From contig OX424560.1 in NCBI GenBank assembly GCA_949152475.1, positions 39,439,719-39,503,718 on the forward strand: a stretch of DNA of 64,000 nucleotides, in the 5' to 3' direction. Made by a program: the position numbers and the translations under genes. This document shows, in pieces, positions 30,801 through 34,106 of this stretch (position 1 is its first letter; every line of letters begins with the position of its first letter). Source of the stretch: Terebella lapidaria. Lineage: Eukaryota > Annelida > Polychaeta > Terebellida > Terebellidae. The notes beneath the pieces were generated by a model. The model saw nothing but the letters and a program-made list of their open reading frames with translations, had not been told where the DNA came from and ran no database searches.

Positions 30801-33678
30801 AGTACTTACGCTACCATTCTGAAACTTGACATATACATTGATATAGTGTCGCAGAGGAACCCTATCGATTATGGGGTCAATCCCTCAAATGACCTTTGAC
30901 CCAGGGGCCGAAAACAATTTTGGTGAGTCATCCTTGAGGCTCATTGCATATCTCAGAAACGGTGCATTGTAGAGCGAAACGAACGTTATTTTCGGACTAG
31001 TGACACTAGGCAAACATGTCTTAGGGGTATGTTGGGTGTACTTGGCCCTGGGCCAAATTTTTTTTTGCTGAGTCGGCGTATTTCATTTTCAGCCATATCT
31101 CGGAAACGGTGCGTCCAAGGATCCTCTATAATAGGATATCCAACTCTGCCCAAAAAGGCGTGATTACGTAATATGACGTAAATCTGATTTGAGCGTGTTG
31201 AAACAGTGCCGGGCGCTAAAAATCAGACTGTGCACATCAATTTGTAATGAACATGAGCAGAGTTGTGAATCATATATTGAAATGAATGATAGCTGATTGC
31301 ATTGAGTGGGGGTATGGCCTAAATTTCTTCAACAATATTCAGCATTCGCATTGCCGATGATATGGTATTGGGGTCGGGATTTGTCAGTGTCCGTGTATGT
31401 GTTTGTGTGTGAATCGAAGGCTGTAACTCGAACGGGTTTAATCCAATCGTCTTTAAATTCGAGCAATAGGAGGAAAAACCTCTCGGCTTGAAAATATTTA
31501 GTTTCCATAGAAATCGGTTTATTTTTGTTACCATGGCAACCGTACGAATTGCTGATATGCCATTTTACCGCCACCGAAAACACTTGTAGAACCGACCCAT
31601 GAACGGTGAAAATAAAATTGGCCCCTCATTAAAGAAAACCCCACATAATGGAGGGCAAATTCTGATGTAACTCTGGTGGTACTTTTCAGGTGAAAGATAG
31701 ATTTATTTCAGAGTTATGAGACAGAACATTTACCTCCAAATTTAGTGAAAGTTGAGTATTGCAATGATATTAGAATGGTTCTCATACCGACAGTTTTCAT
31801 CGGATTTCCTTGGAAACGGGATATTTCCGAGGCAATGGATAATGCTTCTCAATCCTAAATTTTTGAAAAGATGGAATGGTAACTGTTTAAATTTTTGAGG
31901 TGGATGTGCTCAAAAACACGCATGCAGACTTGCACGGCTTGGACCACACCAACAATACTTTCGCGAGTGGGAAGGAAGACAAACTGCTGATGACAATGAG
32001 GCTCCACCCCACACGCGTGCCCTCCCAGATCACTGAGCTAATTCCCAGGGCCCGATCCTGTATGATCTCACTATGAGCGAAGTGATAAGTAGTATGAAAA
32101 ACTCAATTTCGAGCACCTGTCACCATTTTGACACGCTCAAATGAGATTTCGTCATTTTACGTAATCACGTTTTTTACGTCCACATTGAACAGAGTTGGAC
32201 ATCCTATTATAGAGGATCCTTGGTGCGTCGTAGAGCGAAACGGACGTTATTTTCGTACTCGTGACACCAGGCAAACATGTCTTAGGGTATGTTGGGTGAA
32301 CTTGGCCCTGGGCCAAATTTTCGGCCATATCTCAGAAACGTACAGCGAAACCGACGTTATTTTCGGACTAGTGACACTAGGCAAACATGTCTTACGGGTA
32401 TGTTGGGTGAACTTGGCCCTGGGCCAAATTTTTTTTTGCTGAGTCGACGTATTTCATTTTCGGCCATATCTCGGAAACGGTGCATCGTAGAGCGAAACGG
32501 ACGTTATTTTGAACTCGTGACACTAGACAAACATGTCTTAGGGGTATGTTGGCTGAACTCGGCCTTGGGCCAAATTTTTTTTCGCTGAGTTGGCGTTTTT
32601 CATTTTCGGCCATATCTCGGAAACGGTGCGTCGTAGAGCGAAACGGGATGGATGTATCTACGTAATCATTTTGGTTGCAGATTTGGCAGTAATTAACAGA
32701 TCACCTGTGGTTGTGTTGTGTATCGAAATGCCCCAAGGCCTCTAGGCCTTTATGTCTAGTTATTCTATCAGATTATATGTGGACATATATGGGATATGAT
32801 GATGGTTAGTTATTGTACTTAGCATTATTCTTGACCCCTTCAAAAATATTGAAAAGTATTACAAAAGTATCATGTGCGGACATATATTTGTTATAAGAGT
32901 GAAGATACATGTCAGCACTTTAATGTGTAAAAATGGTGTTCCTGGTAAATTAGTACAACATTTTATTTATAGTCATGTGCTCTGTTCCAGACGCTATACA
33001 CTGAAAATTTGTATATTCAGCCCTTTTTGGGCCAGGAAGCTAAAAGTACACTTGTAACTGACTTTGTGATGTTATTGAATGTATACATACTTTTTAATTT
33101 GTACCTAATGGGATTTGGTTTGCATTTACTGTGTACATCGCTGTATTGAGTGTATACGATGTATACACTCAATACAGCGCTGTACACAGTAAGGTTTGCA
33201 TGTGACAAGTAACTTGTGATTATACACCCAAGAACCTTACACATGTGTGTATATTTTGGGTATCGGTATTGGAGTTTAGACCTCCTAAACTAACAGTGCA
33301 GAACACTTGGACTTGGACTCATCAAGTATTGGACCTTGTGATACACATAGCTACCATACATATGTTACTGTGCACATCGCTGTTTGTACATGTGTATATA
33401 TTCAATACATGCACGGTAATCATACATGAAGATAACATACACCTTAGTAATAATTAATAATCAGGAATCTGTACTATCATAAAAATCAGAATTTACTATT
33501 AATGATATATGCACTGCAAACGTTTCATTGCATAATTTGCACCCACAAAATTTTGGTTCTTTGCTGGTAGCAAAAATGAATATCATATAATAAAATTGCA
33601 CTCATTCACTAACTTACCAACATGTTTTTGTCCGTTCAACTCGAAGGAGACACTGGAATTACTGATGTTTTCAGTCAT
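55..33678 (-). CDS. Xanthine dehydrogenase/aldehyde oxidase family molybdo-flavoenzyme, 31 exons, C-terminus off the edge
   Basis: Cytosolic enzyme family that hydroxylates purines or aldehydes at a molybdenum cofactor and passes electrons through two 2Fe-2S clusters to FAD. I assembled 31 exons with GT..AG borders whose phases all agree; they total 3700 nt (about 1233 codons; family usual about 1330). Order: two 2Fe-2S domains, FAD domain, molybdopterin domains. The start ATG (33676-33678) opens MTENISNSSV. Visible motifs are CREGGCGVC, QCGYCTPG, NLCRCTGY, VGGGFGGK, EFGQGLD and GEPP with the catalytic Glu. The residue after GGFGGK is Ile where xanthine dehydrogenases have Glu802, while the Arg880 position is kept (SAMRSPG); this favours an aldehyde-oxidase-like substrate range, which is inference. 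The last exon lies left of base 1. Introns carry E1, E2, Helitron-like and Penelope-like insertions. Confidence 0.93.
1849..2500 (+). repeat. 401-bp and roughly 123-bp tandem duplications with poly-T tracts
   Basis: Three copies of the 5' end of Helitron-like element D start near 1849, 2250 and 2374. Each has a short hairpin (CCCGATT..AATCGGG) followed by a long T tract. The first two copies are joined to flanking intron and part of exon 27. Confidence 0.8.
1988..2065 (-). pseudogene. Truncated tandem copy of oxidase exon 27
   Basis: The segment from 1591 recurs at an offset of 401 bp. The copy keeps the acceptor and first part of exon 27 (TIEESCKTLLKKLEPIRAK) but breaks off after the DSDWK codons into Helitron D sequence, and then meets an in-frame TGA. 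It has no clear donor, so it should be skipped or would truncate the protein. It could also be an assembly artefact around poly-T tracts. Confidence 0.75.
2374..3527 (+). mobile_element. Helitron-like element D
   Basis: The 5' end is a hairpin followed by poly-T and TTCGGTTTCCGGATCATAAC, shared in style with elements A, B and C. The 3' end has hairpin AAAGCCTATAGGCTTT followed by ATGT and CTAG at 3524-3527, then host T. A 3' hairpin plus CTRR is the Helitron signature. No transposase or Rep/helicase is present, so it is non-autonomous. It lies in the intron between oxidase exons 26 and 27. Confidence 0.6.
4097..17157 (-). CDS. Oxidase exons 20-25, with an 11.3-kb repeat-filled intron
   Basis: Exons 17079-17157, 5637-5760, 5352-5432, 5002-5111, 4356-4469 and 4097-4261. 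Exon 20 begins RPVRLNPSLE, exon 22 ends TMASAMRSPG (Arg880 position), exon 23 is QLPAHLLVETMMDHVAHEIG and exon 25 ends VISHGGVEFGQGLDIK, a molybdopterin-contacting segment. The intron between exons 20 and 21 (5761-17078) holds Helitron-like element A and, inside it, DIRS element E1. Exon 23 ends against a 48-bp minisatellite that contains copies of its own splice donor. Confidence 0.9.
4548..5032 (+). repeat. 48-bp minisatellite, about 10 copies
   Basis: Tandem 48-bp units rich in TGTTTAC. 48 is divisible by 3, so open frames run through them but are not genes. The right end overlaps the last bases of oxidase exon 23 and its donor, read on the minus strand. Confidence 0.92.
6110..6794 (+). 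repeat. 147-bp satellite array, left part
   Basis: About 4.6 monomers of exactly 147 bp; the start TTTGTCTA recurs at 6181, 6328 and 6475. Each monomer has GGCGACGAGTCCGAAAA and AGGTCAAAGTTCA. E1 interrupts the array after GTCCGAAAA. Confidence 0.95.
6795..7059 (+). repeat. E1 left inverted terminal repeat
   Basis: It starts GGAAGTTTTAACC. From about 6837 it is the reverse complement of 13423-13648; the outermost 42 bases differ between the ends, as in DIRS elements. Confidence 0.93.
7099..7200 (+). repeat. E1 internal complementary region
   Basis: Its first part is complementary to the left end (6795-6855) and its second part to the right end (13629-13667). The two meet at 7155/7156 as CTTCC|TATTTATG, the complement of the joined circle ends. 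It serves as the presumed template for closing the circle. Confidence 0.93.
7585..13179 (-). CDS. E1 gag-to-tyrosine-recombinase long frame
   Basis: One open frame of 1864 codons from the ATG conserved in all three elements (MKCAGCKQFLP). The N-terminus is a Cys-rich zinc-binding gag-like domain (CAGC..CWLC..CGMC), then a variable Pro-Gly-Ser region, a conserved gag core and an RG-rich tail to about residue 860. About 680 residues then read through the RT region in the other frame (Ser/Arg/Gly-rich). The C-terminal 330 residues are a tyrosine recombinase: Arg in SGKRRSEL (about 1672), HDVR (1802-1805) and Tyr in FVSFYCREL (1838). Predicted introns 12196-12885 and 8556-10601 would join gag to the recombinase in frame; see findings. 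Confidence 0.9.
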   Translation of the reverse strand: MKCAGCKQFLPRWEQHHNCWLCRELCRPTAVCGMCATWSVDDWSDYLRGLRAVQQERLAKPSPAPPTPSASSSAKSRYKQALQKREDQDLRLLRFISAVSYDLSLPFSFPGPDSSVPGNRYYSSSTSSFSPRPTGTVSNSHPVPLSSVQLLSPGANNRKINSGVSVCERLVGGVPVTAVSGVRVTAWGCGSGLPSPSLVASASRAPGWDSGPRGSAPVACASGSGRPAKPGNHVWVPGNRLPVPGSRVPVPGSPCGAARAQVLVPVCRAPKPFGVTRPGVGVGRYPLSPRVIVRQPVLRPGFKARGTASSSLSKKSVSFVLKPSFFPQVAEDFEQGGVSISPNRVLPLASTSGPTQSSASAPSQGPSSVPAAVKSPGSRASVASTVYHSVVEDSPAPVVNNFLSKDEFRVEMNSMRQDFLGRLEALFAQQGPKVPAVQRLPVSQPSQPSPAPSVSASEDVPFVAEQDGIVPLSDPIPGSSGLVVPKRPRDDDVSSVAEDDESNNPFKRTWPEKLDFVRRLAGDDWPHDQASTSPPPAKRARSFTERELQQPRVPRDALRFPLAPGVRNTLSGKPAECAKRGRFPVGSYLPRPKVQDFYSSSVLELDPAKLQEQDILSAPKSVTLPWSQIVDLQSAVRLGVAVDSAMDWLTLAISKSLEACHDQVLNNERLDRADLAQALHGTIGLVQSVGKAVADKVAVDSHLWWNSELWRRDAVLSKLPFKVSDQMTSRLRLHPVLPEEGPASPFLFPEGIHEELESLRSRQEERERAKATSEASVAQSQALERWTKMLAQQQQRKRSQPQQPQQPVAGTSGKGRGKAVDLPFRKAPAGTQRGGRSGRGARGRGKSSSPSKSAGAKKTGMFLALSSGPSTRGRVSRSARLRQYYSYRRTCRRATKWFLASLAGTRSQSLDSLDAASGVRAQVCEVSTFDARSKGFFSSARCRKASGVVRRNFGHDRKTSGRTGFGSFPRVLQHSFRRPQSVRGLEAGDRFVGSQSLPSHPDLHHGDSRSGEGGHASQCVGGYHRSQGCVLPRAHEAVHPEVSQVFLSRAGLAVSRFAFRPVNRPVDFHHVRPGTAGPGPSQWHRPVSVPGRLADPSPVSADSGATGSVGGGSVPFHGLQDQPQKVRLISSARLRLSGLSISDYLRICYPNRGASLKVIRAIPRVSGSCSATSLQVAVSHRFPSRYGKNGSDGSPAHALSSASASCELVASNWGHGTVSAGVRPGGSRLALVVGPGKFLPRVSVPAAASLQASVYGRQFGGLGSPLGFERGLGSVVSVAAGRPYQCFGDEGRLPRLTALGTPLLRARRVVGDGQFHRRGVCQQARRYEVCYSLPVDRGSVALVSRASDPSPCTSHSGAHECASRSVVAPGSDPAHGVVSIPRGFSCNLRPLGHAHDRSVCHEVERQVALVHLPDPGRAGLGGRCLVSGLGGDVPICLSSSGVDGEGSGQVQVTSSQDGSHRSAAPSEALVSGPSGTISGQPGAVAGPSRSAQAAPVRRLSSSSSHAETSRVALVERCFRKKGFSREVSARIARTNRRSSLAVYESKWTRFCAWCRGRKISPFRVTAPLISEFLLEKFNEGLAPSTLAGYRTAIAKTIKPKSGVDFGQDPSLSALLNSFAIERPKTRNPVPSWDLSLVLNCLLSEPFEPLERASLKFLTLKTVFLLALASGKRRSELHALDFSKVQWKEDGSAVRLRVIPSFLAKTQLAQTPSMSFSIPSLTSSLGPGLEEDAKLCPVRALRIYVRRTKELHVGKRLLFVAFKKNFPKDIRAATISSWVKKCVLFCYEKSQTQTSGSFRVKAHDVRALASSLAFMNNVALSDVMQACSWASNNTFVSFYCRELTWQDEDGYHLGPVVAAQSTVRL
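8475..10721 (-). CDS. E1 reverse transcriptase/RNase H/methyltransferase-like protein
   Basis: 748 aa, in the +1 frame relative to the gag-recombinase frame and wholly inside it. RT motifs: VPKASGGWRPVIDLS, TIDLKDAYFHVPM, LPFGLSTAP, and YLDD near residue 270. RNase H: TDAS, LEMRAVFLAL, ATDNSTVVAY and ADRLSRRG. The C-terminal third (DLFATRW .. YAYPPAVL .. LIAPLLPQK) resembles the methyltransferase-like domain known in DIRS1 polyproteins. It copies the element RNA into DNA. The start codon lies inside the gag tail; translation may need +1 frameshifting or internal initiation on unspliced RNA. Confidence 0.93.
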   Translation of the reverse strand: MTCPFVRPLPAPSEEGVLDEEPAAAASRQAHPSPQGRRKQVCSSLSLPAPQRGVECPGQLGSVSIIATDEPVGARLSGFWPRWQELGASPWIVSTLRRGFGLKFVKFPPLTLAPRVFSLPHDAERRQALLDEISAMIEKRAVELVSDHSPGFYSILFVVPKASGGWRPVIDLSALNRFLHIPTFTMETPEVVRAAMPLNAWVVTIDLKDAYFHVPMRRSIRKYLRFFFRGQVWQFRALPFGLSTAPWIFTMCVRELQVLAHRNGIVLFQYLDDWLIRHQCPRTLVRQAQWVVDLCHSMGFKINPKKSDLSPRQDFVFLGYRFRTISGSVIPTEERHLKLSEQSRGFLDHVPQPASRWQSLIGSLAATEKMVPMGRLHMRSLQHQLHANWSQATGDMAQLVPVSDQVVRDLRWWLDPVNFYHGSPFRQPPPSRHLFTDASLEGWGAHWDSNEVSGLWSPSQRDDHINVLEMRAVFLALQHWERHFCGHVVLLATDNSTVVAYVNKQGGTKSVTLCQLTVDLLLWCHERQILLRARHIPGHMNVLADRLSRRGQIQPTEWSLSPGVFRAICDLWGTPMIDLFATRWNAKLPLFISPIPDEQALEVDALSADWGEMFLYAYPPAVLMEKVLAKFKSHQARMVLIAPLLPQKPWFPDLLELLADSPVPLPDRHDLLKQPRSDVFHQAPATLRLHAWLLSSDVSERRAFLGRCQRGSPEQIDDLLWQCMNPNGLDSVLGVVAGRLVRSGSLLL
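8556..10601 (-). other. E1 predicted in-frame intron over the RT region
   Basis: Donor ACAG|GTATGT (exon end 10602), acceptor TCTTCTTTGGCAG|TG (exon start 8555). Length 2046 nt, both borders phase 1, stop-free. Splicing would give ..KKT-V-YESKW.. . Confidence 0.6.
12196..12885 (-). other. E1 predicted in-frame intron inside gag
   Basis: Donor TCTGCT|GTAAGT, acceptor TTTCTTTCCGCAG|GTGGCG. Length 690 nt, phase 0, stop-free. It removes the variable Pro-Gly-rich part. Confidence 0.5.
13423..13667 (+). repeat. E1 right inverted terminal repeat
   Basis: It runs from GGGACAAAGGTAATGG to the element end GGACATAAATA and mirrors the left repeat over about 220 bp. Confidence 0.93.
13668..15780 (+). 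repeat. 147-bp satellite array, right part
   Basis: About 14 monomers continue the array in the same orientation after E1. Some are shortened, and blocks recur at offsets of about 770 and 842 bp, showing higher-order duplication. Because 147 is 49 codons and one frame lacks stops, peptides such as SRATSPKITSVSLYDAP appear open; they are not genes. Confidence 0.95.
15781..16440 (-). repeat. Two diverged units of the 5' region of element A
   Basis: Two units of about 330 bp share TTATTTCGACCTCTAGGTC and the TATCGTCCGGAAACCAAG block. The same pair of units occurs in element B, there with an insertion in each unit. Confidence 0.75.
17308..17570 (+). repeat. E2 left inverted terminal repeat
   Basis: It starts GGAAGTTTTAAG. 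From about 17349 it mirrors 23986-24208. Confidence 0.9.
17610..17709 (+). repeat. E2 internal complementary region
   Basis: Complement of both element ends joined head to tail (AACTTCC|TATTTATG), as in E1. Confidence 0.9.
18102..23744 (-). CDS. E2 gag-to-tyrosine-recombinase long frame
   Basis: 1880 codons from the conserved MKCAGCKQFLPKW start; the 20 codons upstream that are also open lie in a predicted 5' intron. Same layout as E1: Cys-rich N-terminus, Pro-Gly repeat region (units such as VPGTREPV), gag core, RG-rich tail, open reading through the RT region, then recombinase with SGKRRSEL, HDVR and FVSFYCREL (Tyr about 1854). Predicted in-frame introns are 22737-23450 (714 nt) and 19073-21118 (2046 nt). 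Confidence 0.9.
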   Translation of the reverse strand: MKCAGCKQFLPKWELHVSCWMCRSLCRPTATCGLCGSWSVDEWSDYLRGLRAVQQERMSKPLPPFPSPSASSSARSRHKQAIQKREEQDLSLLHLISAVSNDLCSSFSLPRFPGPGLPVPGNQYYRGSTASFSIHTSCMTLVNSNPVPPEGSRARGRNMPIDPGYLALSSVRMRPSVSSTRRFNSVNVSICGLQASGASGYPYPGGRFPALGLPRSSGAAAATAVSTLAGSVPTVPGTREPVLGTREPVPGSRASVPGNQFRPLSSPLFRVSGCGSPRPLSQRSSMAGTGFRPGYPLSPRVIVNQWHSRPQTRVTTSIKSSRKSVSFDSNVSFFPQIAEDFEGAEVPSSPLLPGISNPPASSAPMESQATASTSSVDATHSAPAAPSASASVAATSASPSASVSALSVATAPFRTPLSTIPGVSSHFLSRGEFQAEMQAMRAEVMNRLDSFLARQAPDVQRLQAPPAASPSAESSVDLPYSSREDGIVPLPGPSGLVRPKRLREDDLGSQDEEESNNPFKRPWADKLDYVRRLTGEEWPDLASTSPPPAKRARSFTERDLQQPKVPRDALRFPVAPGVRNMLAARVEETAKRGRPQLGLLPAKPKIQDFYSSSLLDAEPSKLQEQEIFSVPKTVSLPWNQLTDFQAALRLGVAVDSSMDWMVHALTLATTSCYEQVMDNENLDRSELADVLHGSVGLLQSLGKAVADKVSLDCTAWWTSELWRRDSVIQRLDLKVPDQLLAKLRGHPVLPESGPASPFLFPVDAHLEVDALKSRQEERDRAKASTDASLMQSKAMERWSRMLLQQQQQRKRPQQQQQSASSGAGSSAVGRGKGKALDRPFRGAPAGGQRGGQRGRGGRGRGRPASPAKPAGAKKSGNTLIFSRGTPTSGRVSKFTRSSKYLGYKRACRRATRRFLASLARPRSQSLDRLHLASGVRSTVRTVSSVDAHSKGFFVASRPGKASGADRRDFGHDSKASGRTSFGQLPGVLQYPVCSSEGFGRLEAGDRPFRSQPLSAYSHLHHGDGGGGKVGYALRGLGRDNRPQGCLFSRAYEEVRQKIPQVLLSGPGVAVSGVAFRSVHRPLDLYDVRSGATGVGPSERHCDLPVSRRLVDQASVPSNFASSGPVGCGFVSVHGLQNQSKKVRFISSSRLRFLGVSISDYLRLCYPDGGTSVKVIRAVPRFLNQGSSASLALAVSDRYISGDREDGASRSLAYAVPPVAASCQLVAGNGGHGPVGSRVRPGRSRPAMVVGPGQFVSGRSIPSASSLQASLYGCQYGGMGSSLGRSRDFGSVVSVTAGRPYQCAGDEGSVSRASALGAPLLRPGGFARHGQFNGRGLRQQAGRDQVHVPVFVDGGDADLVLPPPDYAQGPAHSRLYECVGRSFVSSGPDSGHGVVVVSGSIPGDLSHVGQTCSGSVRHEVEYQASDVCVPDPRRSSMGGRRDVPRLGRDVSLCLSSCHSLGQGSSQVQGSSQQDDSHCPTTSTEVVVPGPSGVVGGQPSSTTRPVGSVKTAAVRSLSSSPGHAQATRVALVERCYRKKGFSREVSARIARTNRRSSLAVYQSKWTRFCAWCRGRKVSPFKVTAPVISEFLLEKFKEGKAPSTLAGYRTAIAKTIKPKTGVDFGQDASLSALLNSFVVERPKLRNPVPTWDLSLVLNCLLSDPFEPLERASLKFLTFKTVFLLALASGKRRSELHALDFSKVLWKEDGSAVTLGVIPSFLAKTQLAHTPSMSFSIPSLTSSLGPGLEEDAKLCPVRALRIYVDRTRELHVGKRLLFVAFKKKFSKDIRPATISSWVKKCVLFCYEKSKTKTSGSFRVKAHDVRALASSLAFMNNVALSDVMQACTWASNNTFVSFYCRELTWQDDSGYRLGPVVAAQHKVHL
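18992..21223 (-). CDS. E2 reverse transcriptase/RNase H/methyltransferase-like protein
   Basis: 743 aa, +1 frame within the long frame. Motifs VPKASGGWRPVIDLS, TIDLKDAYFHVPM, LPFGLSTAP and QYLDDWLIRH (RT); TDASMEGWGAHWD, LEMRAV, ATDNST and ADRLSRRG (RNase H); a C-terminal DLFATRW..YAFPPAILL region like the DIRS methyltransferase-like domain. All RT and RNase H acidic residues that I can align are present. Confidence 0.93.
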   Translation of the reverse strand: MGPLQAVSEGGSVDVEVAVADVQLAQQSQQGLRSQVIPSSSLVGPPRLVESPSSLAPVNILDINEPVGARLGGFWPRWRDLGASPWIVSTLRRGFGLRFEQFPPLTLTPRVFSLPHDPERRQALIDEISAMIQKRAVEPVSGSSPGFYSILFVVPKASGGWRPVIDLSALNRYLLIPTFTMETAEVVRSAMPLGAWVVTIDLKDAYFHVPMRRSVRKYLRFFYQGQVWQFRALPFGLSTAPWIFTMCVRELQVLAHRNGIVIYQYLDDWLIRHQCPQTLLRQAQWVVDLCQSMGFKINQKKSDLSPRQDFVFLGYRFRTTSGYVIPTEERRSKLSEQSRGFLTRVPQPASRWQSLIGTLAATEKMVPLGRLHMRSLQLQLHANWSQATGDMAQLVHVSDQVVRDLRWWLDPANLFRGAPFRPPPPSRHLFTDASMEGWGAHWDDQEISGRWSRSQQDDHINVLEMRAVFLALQHWEHHFSDQVVLLATDNSTVVAYVNKQGGTKSMSLCLLTVEMLTWCFHHRITLRARHIPGYMNVWADRLSRRGQIQATEWSLSPVVFRAICHMWDRPAVDLFATRWNTKLPTFVSPIPDDQAWAVDAMSLDWDGMFLYAFPPAILLDKVLAKFKAHRSRMILIAPQLPQKSWFPDLLELLVDSPVPLPDRSDLLKQPRSDRFHQAPGTLKLHAWLLSSDVTERRAFQERCQLGSPELIDDLLWQSTNPSGRDSVLGAVAGRLVLSRSLLL
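19073..21118 (-). other. E2 predicted in-frame intron over the RT region
   Basis: Donor GTCAG|GTAATA, acceptor TCTTCTTTGGCAG|TC. Exactly 2046 nt like E1, phase 1 on both sides, no stop in the gag frame. Confidence 0.6.
22737..23450 (-). other. E2 predicted in-frame intron inside gag
   Basis: Donor TCTGCT|GTGAGT, acceptor TTTCTTCCCGCAG|ATTGCG. 714 nt, phase 0, stop-free; same place as in E1 and E3. Confidence 0.5.
23986..24227 (+). repeat. E2 right inverted terminal repeat
   Basis: It runs from GGGACAAAGGTAATGG to GGACATAAATA at the element border. Confidence 0.9.
24268..26226 (-). CDS. Oxidase exons 12-19: first half of the molybdopterin domain
   Basis: Exons 26080-26226, 25883-26005, 25625-25696, 25449-25506, 25200-25346, 24941-25020, 24681-24790 and 24268-24372. 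Exon 13 has SGEAVFLDDIP, the conserved opening of the domain. Exon 14 gives SVPGVVDVVTAADIPG, exon 17 FQYHFYVENQ (Gln767 region) and exon 19 VPRVGGGFGGKIASSGHF. Exon 19 carries the Glu-to-Ile substitution discussed under findings. The stretch between exons 14 and 15 is roughly a dozen residues shorter than in vertebrate enzymes, and the 118-bp intron between them has no room for a missed exon. Confidence 0.9.
26439..28601 (-). CDS. Oxidase exons 5-11: linker and FAD-binding domain
   Basis: Exons 28424-28601, 27885-28105, 27591-27693, 27321-27463, 26940-27047, 26714-26783 and 26439-26536. Exon 5 contains RPQTLDELYSLL and LVFGNTASG, matching the start of the FAD domain. Exons 6-7 give KAVRNSGTWAGNLMLKH, the counterpart of the flavin-contacting GGN region; Ala replaces the first Gly, as I recall for aldehyde-oxidase-like paralogues of invertebrates. 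Exons 8-11 cover the remaining FAD domain and its C-terminal lobe, ending TVEYRTHLAQNILFK. Whether NAD+ or oxygen is the acceptor cannot be judged. Confidence 0.88.
28909..28936 (-). ncRNA. Hammerhead-ribozyme-like core, minus strand
   Basis: Inverted copy of the same core in the left repeat: CTGACGA, stem II, GAAA on the minus strand. Confidence 0.5.
29271..29298 (+). ncRNA. Hammerhead-ribozyme-like core, plus strand
   Basis: CTGACGA, then a stem-II hairpin (GGCCTC TATG GAGGTC), then GAAA. This matches the CUGANGA..GAAA core of hammerheads reported in Penelope-like elements. Stems I and III are weak by eye. Confidence 0.5.
29404..33678 (-). CDS. Oxidase exons 1-4: the two 2Fe-2S domains
   Basis: Exons 33618-33678, 30301-30470, 29773-29933 and 29404-29554. 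Exon 1 encodes the start and the beta-grasp strand (VSFELNGQKHV). Exon 2 holds PATRLSDYIRQ and the first cluster ligands in CREGGCGVC. Exon 3 supplies the fourth ligand of that cluster and then QCGYCTPGFVMSMYG. Exon 4 has NLCRCTGYRSIVDA, which completes the second cluster. All eight expected cysteines are present. Intron 1 holds element C, and the intron after exon 4 holds a Penelope-like fragment. Confidence 0.93.
30557..32759 (+). mobile_element. Helitron-like element C
   Basis: 5' hairpin GGCATTTCGGCACGAAATGTCC, then poly-T and the TTTCCGGACGATAAC block; diverged relatives of the 147-bp monomer in the middle; 3' hairpin AAGGCCTCTAGGCCTT, ATGT, CTAG (32756-32759) and host T. Non-autonomous. 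It lies in oxidase intron 1 and is interrupted by a DNA transposon at 31116-32222. Confidence 0.6.
31116..32222. mobile_element. 1.1-kb non-autonomous DNA transposon inside element C
   Basis: Ends CAAGGATCCTCTATAATAGG and its inverted match. Inner inverted homology extends further (GCGTGATTACGTAAT..ATTTTACGTAATCACG). The flanks share GTGCGTC (7 bp, or 8 with one more G), and joining them restores the C repeat sequence GGTGCGTCGTAGAGCG, so insertion and duplication are clear. No transposase frame. Confidence 0.75.
33118..33199. repeat. Long perfect-arm palindrome in oxidase intron 1
   Basis: TACTGTGTACA..GCTGTATTGAGTGTATAC meets its inverted copy across CGAT, forming a stem of about 30 bp. 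Confidence 0.85.
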
Positions 33679-34106
33679 ATTGGATAATCTGACAACAGAG
33701 CCACACTTCCACTGGTTTACTTCACTTCCAGCGCACTATTGAGTGAAGACTTAGACTGCATGCATTACATGGGGCGTGTGGCTGTGGGCTGGGTCAGGAT
33801 GTTTTCACTGTGTCTGTGCCTGGGCCGAGTGCAGTGGGGCAGACACAAGGCCTAGATTCTCAGTTTCACACCACCGTGACTTCACAAAGGACGAGTCATA
33901 GTATATAGCGCAATACACAAGATGTAAACACACTGCCCTAGATAAAATCTGCCAATTCATGGTCCAATCAATACACAGCTGATACAGAGGTAGGTCTACG
34001 AAGCCCTCCAACAGCCATGGCGCTGCGTGGGAATTCAGACTTTCAGTTTCTGTTTCTCCGCCTGGAACAGTGAAGGGCACAACGCACTAGCGTCAGAGTA
34101 CCTAAT

